This document shows, piece by piece, positions 1 through 11,742 of a stretch of 64,000 nucleotides of DNA. The DNA comes from Callipepla californica brunnescens (lineage: Eukaryota > Chordata > Aves > Galliformes > Odontophoridae). Below the pieces are notes generated by a model. That model worked only from the letters and a program-made list of their open reading frames with translations. It was not told the DNA's origin and did no database searches. The stretch covers positions 3,962,001-4,026,000 of the forward strand of contig JALIRH010000002.1 in NCBI GenBank assembly GCA_023055505.1, written 5' to 3'. Both the position numbers and the translations under genes were made by a program. Numbering within the stretch: position 1 is the stretch's first letter; every line of letters starts with the position of its first letter.

Positions 1-284
1 ACATTACAATACACTAAACTGAGCTCTGTGTTTCATATTTACTTCAGTAATTGGAGACCTTTGATACTGTGACAGCCAGCCAAGGAGACACCTTTTGAGA
101 TAAAATGTGCAACCTGAGCATCATTAGCCAATTGCATTAATGTACCACAGTCAGAGGATAATGCAGTTTGGAAATGATCCACAGGAGATCATCTAGTTGA
201 AGCAGAATACAAGGGAAACTGATTTGTACAGTGATTCATGAAACAGTGTGAAATTACCTCAAAAGGGTCAGGGGACCTGAAATC

Positions 285-441
285 TGACAGTGATAGGACA
301 AGGGGGAGTGGATTTAACCTAAAAGAAGGGAGATGTTAGATTCTGGTTAGAGCTGGTGGTTAGCAACCCTGCCCATGGCAGGGAGTGGGAAATAGATTAT
401 CTTTAAGCTCCCTTCCAATCCAAGCCATTCTATGATTCTAT
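285..441 (+). mobile_element. CR1 LINE fragment, 3' end (type II)
   Basis: Sense CR1 ending in 'ccattctatgattcta'. The upstream part 'cagtgataggacaaggggga' matches the CR1 region before the ORF2 tail. It then jumps to 'gcaaccctgcccatggcagg', so most of the ORF2 C-terminal segment (the 'tggaacaggctgcc' block) is missing. This is a 5'-truncated copy with an internal deletion. Confidence 0.85.
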
Positions 442-510
442 CGAAGTTAACAGGCATTTATTTGTTTTCTCTAATAACAATGAAAACATTCTTAGTAATG
501 TATTGTTGTA

Positions 511-545
<35 letters not shown>
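511..545. repeat. (ATT)n microsatellite
   Basis: About eleven uninterrupted ATT units followed by 'actaatt'. A simple trinucleotide repeat in AT-rich unique sequence; likely length-polymorphic. Confidence 0.95.
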
Positions 546-704
546 TAATTGTTTTTATCATTATTATGAACTAAAGTCACAGCTCTTGAAACAAAAATGT
601 ATTTCCCTATGAAAATCTGTGTGGGAAAGAAAGATAAAATGTTTAAGAAAATAAGCATATTAGATTCATTACTTTACAAACTGACATTAAATGACATTTC
701 TGAA

Positions 705-1226
705 CACTGTACTTGACACTGGTGAGGCTGCACCTCGAGAACTGTGTTCAGCTTTGGAGCCCTCACTATAAGAAAGACATTGAGACCCTGGAGAGTGTCC
801 AGAGAATGGCAATGAAGCTATGAAGGGTCTGGAGAACAAGTCCTATGGAGAGTGGCTAGGGTTGTTTAGTCTGGAGGAGACTCAGGAGAGTCCTTATCAC
901 TCTCTACAATTCCCTGAAAGGAGGTTGTGGTGAGGTGGAGGTTGTCCTCTTTTCCCAGATAGCAGTGATAGGATGAGAGGTGATGGCCTTGTGTTGGGGG
1001 GGGGTTCAGATTGGATATGAGGAAAAGTTTCTTCTCTGAGAGAGTGGTGAGACAATGGAACAGGCTGCCCAGGGAGGTGGTGGAGTCACCATCGCTGTAG
1101 GTGTTCAAGAACTATGTACATGCATCTCTGAGGGACATGGTTTAATGGGTATGGTGGGGATGAGTTGACAGTTGGGCTAGATAATCTTAATGGTATTTTC
1201 TAGACTTAGTAATTCTACTATTCTAT
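705..1226 (+). mobile_element. CR1 LINE fragment (type III), ~520 bp
   Basis: A long sense copy. It has the 'tggagagtgtccagagaatggc' region, the 'gaaaggaggttgtggtgaggtgg' region, the ORF2 tail 'ggaacaggctgcccaggg', then 'gagggacatggtttaatggg' and a decayed ATTCTACTATTCTATG end. A run of nine G at 996-1004 breaks the ORF2 frame. The open frame on the opposite strand at 866-1108 is antisense to this element and is not a gene. Confidence 0.92.
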
Positions 1227-1753
1227 GCTGATTACGCAGACAGAAAAAACAATTGGATTCCCTGGTCCTAGGACAGTTGTTACAGATGATAATTTTTGTT
1301 CTCTGAGGTGCGTGCTTGCCCCAGCAGCACTAACAAGATCTTAGACTCCTTCACCAAAGGACAGGATAAGAAGAGGATTTTACCTGAAATCTGGGGAAGA
1401 AACTGAGATCTCTTTTACCTTTCTCTGCATGTAAACCTGAAGCTTACCCTTTAAATGGGACATACCCATGAATATGATTTTTTCTATTTCCATCAGTGGT
1501 CAAAATTTAGTAACTTTGTCTCAGTTATTAATGTGAAGGCAATTGAATGAATTAAAATGACTTAATATATTTATTACTGTTTAATTATGGACTAAGTGGT
1601 CCTCTCTAACACATTATAATGAATGTACAATATGCCACTTCTCCAAACACGGTATCTCTTTTGTGGTTCTTAACTTGCAAAACCAGATCTCTCCTGGTCT
1701 CTCTCAAGGTCGTACTGTGCTTCTCTTCCTCTTCCTCTTTGCTCCCTATTACT
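1227..1753. other. Unique AT-rich sequence, no gene seen
   Basis: No reading frame of note, no structured RNA and no recognisable repeat. A short pyrimidine-rich patch lies around 1,720-1,745. Confidence 0.6.
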
Positions 1754-2000
1754 GAATCATATAATCATTAAGGCTGTAAAAGACCATTAAGATCATCAAG
1801 GCCAATCATACACCTACCACCATACACAGTAAACCATGACCCTAAGTGCCAGATCTCCAGGTTTCTTGAACACCTCCAGGAATGGTGATTCTACCACTTC
1901 CCTGGGCAGCCTGTTCCAGTGCCTGATTATTCTTTTGAGAATTTTTCCCCAGTATTCACCCTGTACCTCCCCTGGAGCAAGAGGAGGCCATTCCTTCCAC
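1754..2000 (-). mobile_element. CR1 LINE fragment (type III)
   Basis: Minus-strand copy starting 'tgaatcatataatcatt', then 'agtaaaccatgaccctaagtgcc' and 'ttcttgaacacctccaggaat', and the reverse of the ORF2 tail, 'gggcagcctgttccagtgcc'. Similarity fades after 'gcaagaggaggccattcc', so the 5' limit near 2,000 is approximate. The plus-strand frame at 1836-2027 is antisense to the element. Confidence 0.9.
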
Positions 2001-2529
2001 CTGTCCAGCCATGACTGCTCCTATTAACAGAGATCCTATCATGGAGTGTCACCCCATCAGGTACATCATGAAACATACACTGATTTGTGTCTTAGAAAGT
2101 GACTCTGATGACCAACCTTGTCTGCTTTTTTAGTTAATCCTGGAAGAAAACTGCTTGTGATGCTCACCACCTTCCTGACTTCCATAGGATTGACACAAAG
2201 GGCTGTGGATGCTTTTCCCTGTGGATGGACCCTGGAGTAGAGGACAGCACAAATGTAGTAGATAGTGTAAGTACAACTGAGTCTGCCTGCCCAGAGAGCA
2301 AGGCACTACTTGAACTCAGGTCCCACTGGCTTCTTACCCACAAGAAGGACTAAAGGATCCCCATGGGACAGCCTAGAACTCATGGAACTCAGATCCTTGT
2401 TCTGCATGAAATAAACAGTCAAGACAACACTGTCTTTTGTAGTGTAAGAGAAATCACAACTTCAGAGGTGGACAGATTCATGACATAGGGATTGTCTTAG
2501 TTCTGCAGATCATTTAGTTGTGGTCTCTG
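2001..2529. other. Unique sequence, no gene seen
   Basis: No coding frame or named repeat. Base composition is slightly more GC-rich than the surroundings. Confidence 0.55.
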
Positions 2530-2775
2530 CATAGAATCATAGAATCACAGACTTATCAAGGTTGGAAAAGACCTCTGAGGTCATCTAGACCAACCACCCA
2601 CATACCACCAATATTGCCCACTGATCATGTCTCACAGTGCCACATCTCCAAGTTTCTTGAACACCTCCAAATAAGCTGACTCTACCACCTCCCTGGGCAG
2701 TCTGTTCCAGTGCTGAACCACTATTTTAGATAAGTTTTTCCTAATACCCAACCTGAAACCATTTAGTTCTTGAAA
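2530..2775 (-). mobile_element. CR1 LINE fragment (type III) with ORF2 tail
   Basis: Begins with 'catagaatcatagaatcac' and continues with 'aaggttggaaaagacctctg'. The minus-strand frame 2632-2823 includes a recognisable piece of the ORF2 C-terminus, [12 protein letters not shown], so the frame is locally intact but has no function on its own. Confidence 0.92.
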
Positions 2776-3812
2776 AGAAATTGAGAAAAAGCAAGAATGT
2801 TGTTCAAACTGAAGGAAGTGCATTTAGTATGTTGAGCTGACATCCACTGGGATCCTCAGGCTGAGTATGTTTTAGCAAAAAAGCATGATAATAAATGTTT
2901 GGCCAGGCAGGTCTCGTCTGAACACTGACCACCCTCCAGGAGTACCCTGAACACCAGACAGCACCAACTGTTCAGTAACTATTCAGGAAAGAAAAATGTT
3001 TTCAGTGAGCACTTTCTTTTGTACCAACAGATGGCTTGAAGCTGCCGCAAGTCAGAATTCCTAATGAAGTCTTTACAGTGGAGCTCCTGCAAGGGGCAGA
3101 GGAGGGAGAGAAATGTGCCCTCTATTTACAAAAGTGTTCATTTGCACTGAAGCTGTTCTGTGTCTCAGATTTCAGGGAAGGGGCAGAATCTCACTGCCTT
3201 CTTGAAGAGAGCTCACCCAGCAAAGCCAAGCCAATGCAAAATGAATATATTTTTTTAAAGATTTGAGCTGTAAGGTGGCTTGTTTTCAAGGTTCATTGCT
3301 AGTAAATTTCTGTGGCATGTGGAGAATTGAGATGGAGCTTTCGTATTTGCGAAAGCAATGACGTGTGAGTGGAGTGCTGTGGAAACAGCGTGAGACAGAG
3401 AGAGACCCCTTCGTCATCTCTGCTGCAGAATCTCAGAAAATCAATACTAATAATATTAACATGCAGAGAGGCTAAAACAAAGTGAGTGCAAAAGGGCTGT
3501 GGTATTTTAATATAATCTTTTCAGTGTGCAAGGAAGGATAGCAAAATATGAGAGGGAGAGCTGTTCTCTGATCCAGAACAAATAAGGAACTTTGACCCTT
3601 GAAAATTACTTTCTGTGTTATCTACTTTCTACTTTTCTGACTGAAAGTGTGGAAATGAGATGTCCTGAATGAGAATGTAAAGTGTCCTATACAATACAAA
3701 ACTGGGAGGACAGTTTCAGAAGCAGTTTCAGAGGGCTTTGCTGTTTTTCAGAGGGTCTTCAGCAGGCTGGAGAAAAGGACTGACAAATCCTGGAATCTTA
3801 GGATCATAAAAA
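2776..3812. other. Unique sequence, no gene supported
   Basis: The longest plus-strand frame here (3036-3266, 76 codons) follows a 'tgtaccaacag'-like acceptor at about 3,020-3,030 but resembles no protein I know. It could be chance. Nothing else stands out. Confidence 0.5.
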
Positions 3813-4340
3813 CATGGAATCATAGAGTCATTGGAGTTGGAAAGTACCCCTGAAGGTCACTTAGTCCAAATCCTCTGTAATGAACAGACACCTACAATTC
3901 AATCAGGGTGCTCAGAGCCCCATCCATCCTGACCTTGAATGTCTCCAGGGAGGGGACATCCACCAGCTTTCTAGGCAAACTGTGTCAATGCCTCAATATG
4001 CTTACTGTAATTTTTTTTTTTTCCTTATATACAGTTTAAATGTCCCCTCTTTTCATATGAAGCCATTTCCCCTTATCCAATCACTACAGACCCTGCTAAG
4101 GTGTCTGTCCCCTTCCTTCTTATAGCCCCCCTTTAAATATTGAAAGGCTGCTCTCAGGTCTCCCTGCAGCTTTCTCTACTCTGGGCCCAGTTTTCTCAGC
4201 CTGGCCGCAGAGGAGAGGCATTCCATCCCTTGGATAATTTTTGTGGCCTCTTCTGGATCTGCTCCAACAGGTCCATGTCTCTCCTGTACTGAGGACAACA
4301 CATCTGGACGCAGTACTCCAGGTGAGTCCTCACCAGTGCA
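3813..4340 (-). mobile_element. CR1 LINE fragment (type II), first of a tandem pair
   Basis: Runs from 'catggaatcatagagtcatt' through 'ccttgaatgtctccaggga' to 'actccaggtgagtcctcacc', the CR1 ORF2 region encoding the segment upstream of the C-terminal tail. A T-run at about 4,010-4,022 interrupts the 'ttcctaacatcc'-equivalent site. It stops abruptly at 4,340, where the next CR1 3' end begins. Confidence 0.92.
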
Positions 4341-4892
4341 GAATCATAGAATCATAGAATGATTTGGGTTGGAAAGGACCTTTGTGATCATCTAGTTTCA
4401 ACACCCCTGCTATAGGCAGGGGCATCTCCTCCTAGACCAGTTTGCTCAAAACCCACACAGCCTGGCCTTGAATGCCTCCAGGAAGGGAGCATCCACAATC
4501 AATTTGGGCAACCTGTTCCAGTGTCTCACCTCCCTTACCGCCCTCACCCTGCTAGCAAAGCTTCTTCTGATGCAGCCCAGTATGCAATTGGCTTTCTGGG
4601 CTGTGAGGGCACATTGCAGACTCATGTCCACCTTCTCATCCTCCAGTATCCCCAGGTCTTTCTTGGCAGGGCTGTGCTCCAATCTTTCATTGCCCAGCTT
4701 GTATTGGTAGTGGGGGTACAAGTGCAAAACCTTTCACTTGTCTTCGTTGAACCTCCTGAGATCCTCCTGTTCAAGCCTGTCAAGGTCCCTCTGGATGGCA
4801 TTGCATCCCTTGGATGTGTTGACTGCATCCCACAATTGGTGTCACACGCAAACTTGCTGGGGGTGCACTATCCCACTGCTGATGTCACTGAA
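4341..4892 (-). mobile_element. CR1 LINE fragment (type II) with internally deleted ORF2 remnant
   Basis: Starts with two copies of 'gaatcataga' and 'atgatttgggttggaaagg'. The minus-strand frame 4446-4727 (93 codons) is an ORF2 C-terminal remnant containing KKDLGILEDEKVDMS, ILGCIRRSFASR and VRHWNRLPK. The last two are normally separated by roughly 90-100 residues in CR1 ORF2. Here they are almost adjacent, so an internal deletion that happens to keep the frame has occurred near 4,540. The upstream body continues to about 4,892 in other frames. Confidence 0.93.
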
Positions 4893-5088
4893 CATCATGA
4901 AGTTCAACAGAGGGAAATGTGAAGTCCTACCCCTAGGGAGTAATGACTCCAGGAATCAGTACATGCTGCAGAATGACTTAAACACAACTTTAGAGAAAAT
5001 GACACAGAAGACCTGGAGGACAACAAGTTGTATGTGAGTCATTCTTGGAGATATTAAAAATCCAACTGGATGTGGCCCTGATGCACAG
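4893..5088 (+). mobile_element. CR1 LINE fragment, opposite orientation, truncated at both ends
   Basis: Plus-strand CR1 sense sequence: 'atgaagttcaacagaggg', then 'gaagacctggaggacaacaag' and 'ttggagatattaaaaatcc' followed by 'ggatgtggccctg'. The last two parts are far apart in a complete CR1, so there is an internal deletion near 5,040. The terminal octamer repeats are absent. It lies head-to-head with the preceding minus-strand copy. Confidence 0.7.
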
Positions 5089-6252
5089 TCCTGTTGAGAT
5101 ATTAAACAATGGGAAAGTGGGAAAATAAAGCAAAGTCCAAAAATAAAGAGTCTTACAAAGAAGTGTGGTATAAAAAAAAGTATCTATCAGCAAATCGTGT
5201 TCCAAAGACGGACTAATAACCACAGAGCTGGCAATGGGCTGCTCTGTGCTCATTGTTAAATATCTCTGTCTAATTAGACTCTAGAGTTAAGATTCTCATT
5301 AGATCCAAATTTTCTTCTGGCATTCTGATATTTTTCATAAAATAACTCAATAACTGGGATGCAGTCTGGTTAGTGGTAGGATAAGCCTAGACTTGTTCTG
5401 CTGCTGTTTCCCTCAGCACCAGAATTTGTGGGTCATTTCATCTCAAATTGCTTGACAGGCCATTATGGTCTTGATCAAAATCCAACAGCAGGCCACATAC
5501 TTCAGAACCATTTATTTAGCTGGATAAAAAGGTACTCTGAAGATGAATAACAAGGCTTCAGTTTGGCACCTGACTAGAGATGGTGCAGGAAAGAATATTA
5601 TATTTTTCAGTGACTTAATAATTTATCTTCTGACCACAGGAATATTCATTAATTTTAATGATATTCTTAATAATGTCCTTACTGATAACCCCTGACCACA
5701 GGCATATTTATTAAATATCTTTATTGATCATCTAGACGAACAGAAATTGCACCAGGCTTTGTTCAAAAGACATTACTCTTTTGAATGTTTGCAGGGTCAT
5801 GCCTTGGTGTAGGGATAGGATGCTGCTACGCACTTCTTGACTGGGTGGGAAATATTTAGATCTGAAGAAAACTGCAAGAAAGAACGTAAATTATGAAAGA
5901 GCACAGGGCTGTATGCACAGGTTGCCTTTTGTGAGGCAGCCAGATGGTGAATGAGTTGTATGAGTCCTTGAATAGGAAGGCTGAGAAACATCTCTCAGCT
6001 TATTAGCTGAACCACAGAGTGTGAAAGAAGCTTCAAAACCTGCTAGACTAGAAAGTAGTATGTATATAGAAACATCCCAGTAAACTGGATTATCTGTTCC
6101 TACTGAGTGTGCTCTATCTCACATTCCAAGTGTTTCAATCTTATCAGATTGAAAGTGACATAGAGATAGTTGGCTAGTACCAGTGCTTTCTAGTCCTGAA
6201 AATGAAGTTAATGAGATGATCCAACAGCACTCAATTCTCAGGAAGTCCCATG
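5089..6252. other. Unique AT-rich sequence, no gene seen
   Basis: No frame resembling a protein family. AT-rich stretch around 5,600-5,720 with repeated 'aatattcattaat'-like motifs; no named repeat. Confidence 0.6.
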
Positions 6253-6341
6253 GGAATCATAGAATACCCTGAGTTGGAAGGGACCCACGGGTGTCTTCAA
6301 GAATGATAATATCAGGGACCTCAAAGATCATCTAGCTCCAC
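6253..6341 (-). mobile_element. CR1 3'-end fragment, left arm of a hairpin
   Basis: Starts 'gaatcatagaataccctgag' and continues 'ttggaagggaccca'. After a short unrelated filler it has 'gggacctcaaagatcatc'. It faces an opposite CR1 3' end directly to its right. Confidence 0.8.
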
Positions 6342-6417
6342 CCCCATGCCAGGGGAGTTGGAACTAGATCATCTTTGAGGTCACTTCCAGCCCAGGTTGT
6401 TCTATGATTCTATGATA
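6342..6417 (+). mobile_element. CR1 3'-end fragment (type II), right arm of a hairpin
   Basis: 'ccatgccaggggagttgga', then 'actagatcatctttgaggtc' and a clean 'gttctatgattctatgat' end. Complementary, with few mismatches, to the left arm at about 6,316-6,341. Confidence 0.88.
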
Positions 6418-7991
6418 TATATCCCCACATAGCCTATAGGGCACCAGGCAGCATGGAATTTGAGACAAAGGAGAAGTTTCTTGTGTCCACTGTTAAACTA
6501 AAGGTCTTTGATGTGCAGCATAGACCTGGGAGCACTGTGCTGAGATCATTGATTTTGCAAGGACTATATGGCAACTTTGCAGAGATATAGGCACCAGGCT
6601 GATACGGGAGGAACATGGAGACCCTGAGTCCTGAGAAGATGGTCCTCTCCTTGGGGGAGAGCTGAACTGTGTGGGTTACTAGAGCAACACAGAGTACACT
6701 GGGGTATTTCAGTTTGCCTGAGAACCAGCATGAGCAAGTGTAGCTGTAGAGAGGGTCTTGTTCTTAGCATGAAGCATCTTGGTAGCAGGTACTGGCATCG
6801 GTAAAATAAAGGTAGCTGAGTGTAATAGGTCTGATTATAAATGTAAGTGTTGATGGATTTTTGGATCTTTCCTTGAGTGCGTTGGTTCTTCTCTTGATGC
6901 AGAGTTTAAGAAAGTAAGTGTCAGTATCGTAGACAGTTACATCCTTAATCAAATCCTATTCAATAAGAAATCGATCAGTGTAAAGAAGAAGTGAATGCCT
7001 TGTGAGGGAATAGGAAACATTTATTACTGTGAAGTTTATATCTCAAGCCTTTTTTAACACTTGGTATCAATTCATACTTATCTGAGCCCCGCAGCAAGAT
7101 GGTGCCTGCTCTTCTGCTCACTCCCATCAGCCACTTTCAATGTCTCTGCTTTCCCCAGATTGCTGGTGAATGAAGGAGAGAAATCTATATCTCACATATA
7201 AGCACTGTAGATGTCTTAAATAAAAATTGTGTCCTCGTCTTGGTATCGGGGTGCTTTTGGGGGCAAGGGATTATGATGAATCAACCCAGCGATGAGTTAT
7301 AGTGCTACAGTGCAATGAGTCATTTCTTGGAGTGGTGGGTGAGTGCACTGCTGCTCTCTGCTGATGGGCGATCACCACTCAGGGCCTCAGTGTGAGCTTT
7401 ATAAACAGCAATTGAGAGAAGCTAGGAAACTAGGAACAATCTGATTACTGCAGAGAATTATTGCTTTTTGGGTTTTGGGGCATCACTCCCTTAAAACAAG
7501 CCATGCTATTTCAAATCAAGATGCAAAGTATTGCTTAGGTGGGAAAAGGCTGGAAAAAATGATTAAAAAACTCAGAACTGAGGGAATAAATCTCTCCCTT
7601 GCAAGCATCCCTTGAAACCACCTGGGAACCTGAGCTTTTGGTTTTGAATTTCTGTACTCCGCCAAAGGCTAAAGATAAAATCAGATCTCCTGAGGCATGA
7701 TCAATTCTTGTCTTCCTTCATACCTAATCCAACTAAATAAAGGGCCACCAACCATAGCATCCTATCTCCCATATACCCAAGTGCCAGCACAGGTGGAATG
7801 TGAGATGGGCACCTAGTTTCTCTTATCTTTGCAGGCTCCAAATGGGGCGTACATTATAGAGGGTGGCATTGCCAGAATTGAGCTGGCTGCCTCTCTGGAA
7901 ACAGTGCAGCAGCAGGTGGCAGAGATATGAAGTTTGATATGGATGACATGTCCCTTGTAATGATAGTGTAGGAAAAGTGTACTTCCTTGCT
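6418..7991. other. Unique sequence, no gene supported
   Basis: Three overlapping minus-strand frames of 60-68 codons (6434-6952) share no sequence with known families and have no consistent splice context. Otherwise featureless. Confidence 0.55.
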
Positions 7992-8108
7992 CATAGAATC
8001 ATAGAATCATAGAACCACAAGGTTGGAAAGGACCTACAAGATCATCTAGTCCAACTGTCCACCCATTACCTTTGCTACCACAAGTTTCTAAACCATATCT
8101 CATAGCTC
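7992..8108 (-). mobile_element. CR1 3'-end fragment (type III-like)
   Basis: Three consecutive 'catagaat' units, then 'accacaaggttggaaaggac', 'atcatctagtccaactgtcc' and 'taaaccatatctcatagc'. Truncated before the ORF2 tail. Confidence 0.9.
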
Positions 8109-8260
8109 CTCCTTATTTTATTCCTGGCATAACATCTGAAGACAGCTAAGGCCAAAGTGCTAAACACTAGCTGCTAATTGAACAGAAGGCACTATACCTC
8201 AACATCAAGAAGCTTATAAGGTCACTAATTCTACTCTGACGTGATATTTTGTAGGTTTGT

Positions 8261-8430
8261 AGGATCACAGAATCACAGAGTGATTTGGGTTAGAAGGGAC
8301 CCTAAAGATCACCCAGTTCCTATCTCCTCACCATGAGCAAGATTACCACCCGCCAGACAAGGTTGCTTAAATTCCCATCCAACCTGCCCTTGAAGACCTC
8401 TGGGGATGGAGAAACCACATTTTCTTCTGT
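8261..8430 (-). mobile_element. CR1 3'-end fragment (type II)
   Basis: 'aggatcacagaatcacagag', 'tgatttgggttagaaggg' and then 'catccaacctgcccttgaag' with 'ctctggggatgga'. The plus-strand frame 8333-8524 is antisense to it. Confidence 0.88.
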
Positions 8431-11400
8431 TCTGTTGAAGTTATGTTATCAGTCACACTCAGTCTTTTGTTTGAACAGATGCATAAGCTGTTTCAAAGTG
8501 CCTAACATAGATGGCAGTACCTGAGTCTGCTGGAGGTGGTAATGGATAGTTGAAGCAACAGTGCAAGTGATTGGCGAACATCCTCTAGCATGTCATTCAC
8601 TGTTATTCTCAGTTCTGTAGAAGCTCATGTATCACCAGCAAATCCAAGGTCTTGCAGGGGGAAGGAAAATAGCACATAGACAGCAACTCACATAGACAAA
8701 TACAGATCCTACCTCATTTTAAGACTTCCTGAAGTTTATAGTGAGATTTGAAAGAAAAACATTATTTCTGAAAATAACTTCAGTAGTTAGAAAGAAATAT
8801 AGGAAGGCAATGCAATCTCCCTGCAGGTGCAGATAACCTTCTGGGACACACACCTGGGACAGAGAAGGTAAAGTATAACTCACAGACAGTGGAGAAAGGA
8901 GGGAAAAAAATTTCTGAAAGGCTTTCATCAAAGAAATTGAGTCTAGGGGATGAATTTGCCCCATAAATCTAGAAGTAAAAATAGCCAAGGCTGGCTGATA
9001 GTGGTCTGAAAAATGAGTTCAGTTAGAACGGTCAAAGCTGTGATGGATAGAGGAGCTGCTTCTTATCAGGTCAGGCCAGTAATGGAAAGGCAATGGGATA
9101 ATCATCAAATAATTCTTTTTACTACCTATCAGTTACACATAAGTGGTTGCCGTACAGAACCAGTTAACTACTGACAGTAAATCTGAACAGAACCTGTATG
9201 CTACAAATGAGGATCTCCCTGTACTCCTCCCCTATCATTTAGTTGTATTTTGTTTTTCAGTCTCTAATGTTGATCAAGATGGCTCTCACTAAGTGCCATT
9301 GTTATCTGATAGCTTCTTGATACCTTGGGGAAATGTGCTAGAGATACCATACTAGTTTAAAGTGAGACATGCATCATCAGCAATTTCCCCCCCGAATCTG
9401 ATCTGGTTTCCCCAGTGTGACTAAGGTGCTGTAGGAGATTTATTTTTAAGATAAGAGTAAAGGTGAACTCATGACTACAGTGCCTAAGAATAATGCCCTT
9501 GTTACTATCATTATTGCTAGGCTACTATTAGCAATACGTTATATAGCATACCTAGTAGTGCTAATTATAAAACAATAAGGAAAAATAATGAAGATATTTT
9601 CATCTCACTCTTTCTGGACACTAAAAATTCTGTGGCAAGAATAAAAAGGTTAATACTGACTCCTGAGCACCAACTGACCTTGGATAGCTGCAGTTTATCC
9701 ATGTGAGAGGTCAGTGGTGTGATAAATGAAAAGTATTTTAGACTATTTTTATTTGTTCACAGCCACATGCTTAAAGTTGAGGGGGAGAGGGTGTGAAGGA
9801 AGGTAAGTACATCAGTGGGAGAGGCTGACCTAGAGTTATAAGTAATAACAAGCGTGTTATTAGGGACCAAAATGATAAAATTCTGACCATGGCCTCATTC
9901 ACATCAATGTGCTCTTAACCTCAGTGACAATCTTCAAAGCAGAACAGATGCCCATATAGGCAGATGTCTGCTTGCTCTCCGTGTTTACAAGTTGAAATAC
10001 ACTCGTTCTATAAAACATCGGCCTTTATGGCGTTCTGTATCTACCATTGTGCTGAGGCATGTTGAATACACAAAATATCCAGGTGAAAAGCTTGTCTGGT
10101 CCCTGATGCTTACAGTTGCCAGTCTAAAGGAGATAACTCCAGAACTGGACAGAGAGGCGGTTATCAGACTGACACAGTCCTTGTTGTTTCTGTTTTTCAG
10201 AATGCTCTTTAGAACATAAACTACCTTGTTGAATGGCAGGCTTGCATCCACCTGTGAAGTTACCAAGCACGTGTGGAGCAAATGGAAACCTGCCACCATG
10301 CCCTACATTCCCCACTCCCTTCAGCTGCAGAATAGAAGACAACAAGCAGGAACTCCTACTTTACTATCTTTTTCAGTAGAGTCCTACCTTTATTAGGATT
10401 TGCTGCTATTGTGTTGACATTACAATCGTAAAATAGAAATACTCATTTCTTTCTTTATGCATCTCCTTCACCTTTTATACATAAAAAAAAATGCTAACAA
10501 GTTATGCACCATTTTATTATTGGATGTTGCCTTTGCAGTTGTCATCATTTAGCCTTGTTGCAGAGCTTCAGCTATTCAAAGCACCACACTATTTGGTGAG
10601 GCTTGAGATAACTCATGAGTTTAATTAGTTTTATGACTTAGGAAAAAACACAGTTGCAGTTTTCTTGATGCCACATCACTCTTCATATCTGTTAAAGAGG
10701 CTGTGGGAGTCTTCTCAGAATTGCTTGCCCTACCATTCCAAAAGCCAAGGTCTTTCATTCCCTTCAGTGACAGCTTGGCTTAATAATTAATACTTAGTGC
10801 TAAGTAAACATGAGTTAATGAATCCTTACACTGCCCTAAGGCCAAGACCTAGTGCTTTCCTTATGTGAGAGAAGTCTGAGCCACAGGAGTACCTGTTGTG
10901 TCTTCTGTAGTCACCTTGGCCCAGGAAACTACAGGACTAAGATGCCCTCATACAGAAAAGCCTGAGATAGCAAACTGAAACAGGAAAATTTGTTGTTCAG
11001 AGATAGTGGGAAGAAGAATAACTAACTAAAATAGATCAGTCCTTCTGGGCCCTGATCTTCTGACCCCCATACCTCCCAAATATAGGCAGAAATTCATGCT
11101 GCCATGAGTGGGGTCGGCTATTATAAATCCAGCTTCGGTGTCAGTTATTCTTAAGGGCCTGTGACTCTTGTGGCAGATTCTCTTTGATCCTTCTGAAAAT
11201 TTGATGTTGAGGTCTGACATACATTGTGATTAGTTAGGCTTGTCACTCCCTCTCACCTCATAAATCAAGAGAAGTAATGCATCCTTGAAAAGTTCAGTAA
11301 AGTGCAGATTCCAGAGTTAAAATAGAAGACAGAAATGAAGTCAAGGAGAACAAACCCAGGTTCACAGAATGAAAAAAGTCTCAGTCAAATGATAATCTGT

Positions 11401-11742
11401 TGAATCTCTTAAGAATATAAGAGACCACCTGGAGTCTCTTGCTGCATTAAATACCCATGTGGAATTTAGAAGTGCTGATGATGCTCTCACGCATCACAAG
11501 TCCCTAAATATTCACAGGTGTTCCTTTACTATGAGACTTTCAGTGTGCAAATGCTGCACCCAAAGTTCAAATCTACTGGTAAGACGGACATAACAAACGT
11601 GTCTGCTCTGGCCTGATCTGAGACATCTGCTCCGTAGAGCATCTCTGAATGCTTCATCAACTGAGGTGTTGGAAAAATACTACAACTGTGGTACTTTTTG
11701 AGCACGTGTCTGGTAGAAACTTATATTCCCAAAGCATTGTAA
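8431..11742. other. 3.3 kb of unique AT-rich sequence, no gene supported
   Basis: The longest frames (minus 9985-10299, 104 codons; plus 9992-10219; minus 8719-8988) overlap one another on opposite strands and match no family I recognise. No CR1 and no long microsatellite occur here, which makes it one of the larger repeat-poor intervals of the window. Confidence 0.55.

Noticed and set aside
511..545. CRISPR-like or satellite array from the short tandem repeats
   Set aside because: All are simple microsatellites without spacers; no CRISPR repeat-spacer pattern occurs anywhere in the window.
4468..5037. Plus-strand frames of 80-133 codons
   Set aside because: Antisense to, or running across, the CR1 copies; not genes.
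4341..5088. 5' inversion of a single CR1 by twin priming
   Set aside because: The plus-strand part overlaps ORF2 sequence already present in the minus-strand part and looks like a different CR1 type, with its own internal deletion. Two separate insertions fit better.
9985..10345. Overlapping frames of 73-104 codons on both strands
   Set aside because: They conflict over the same bases and match nothing known.
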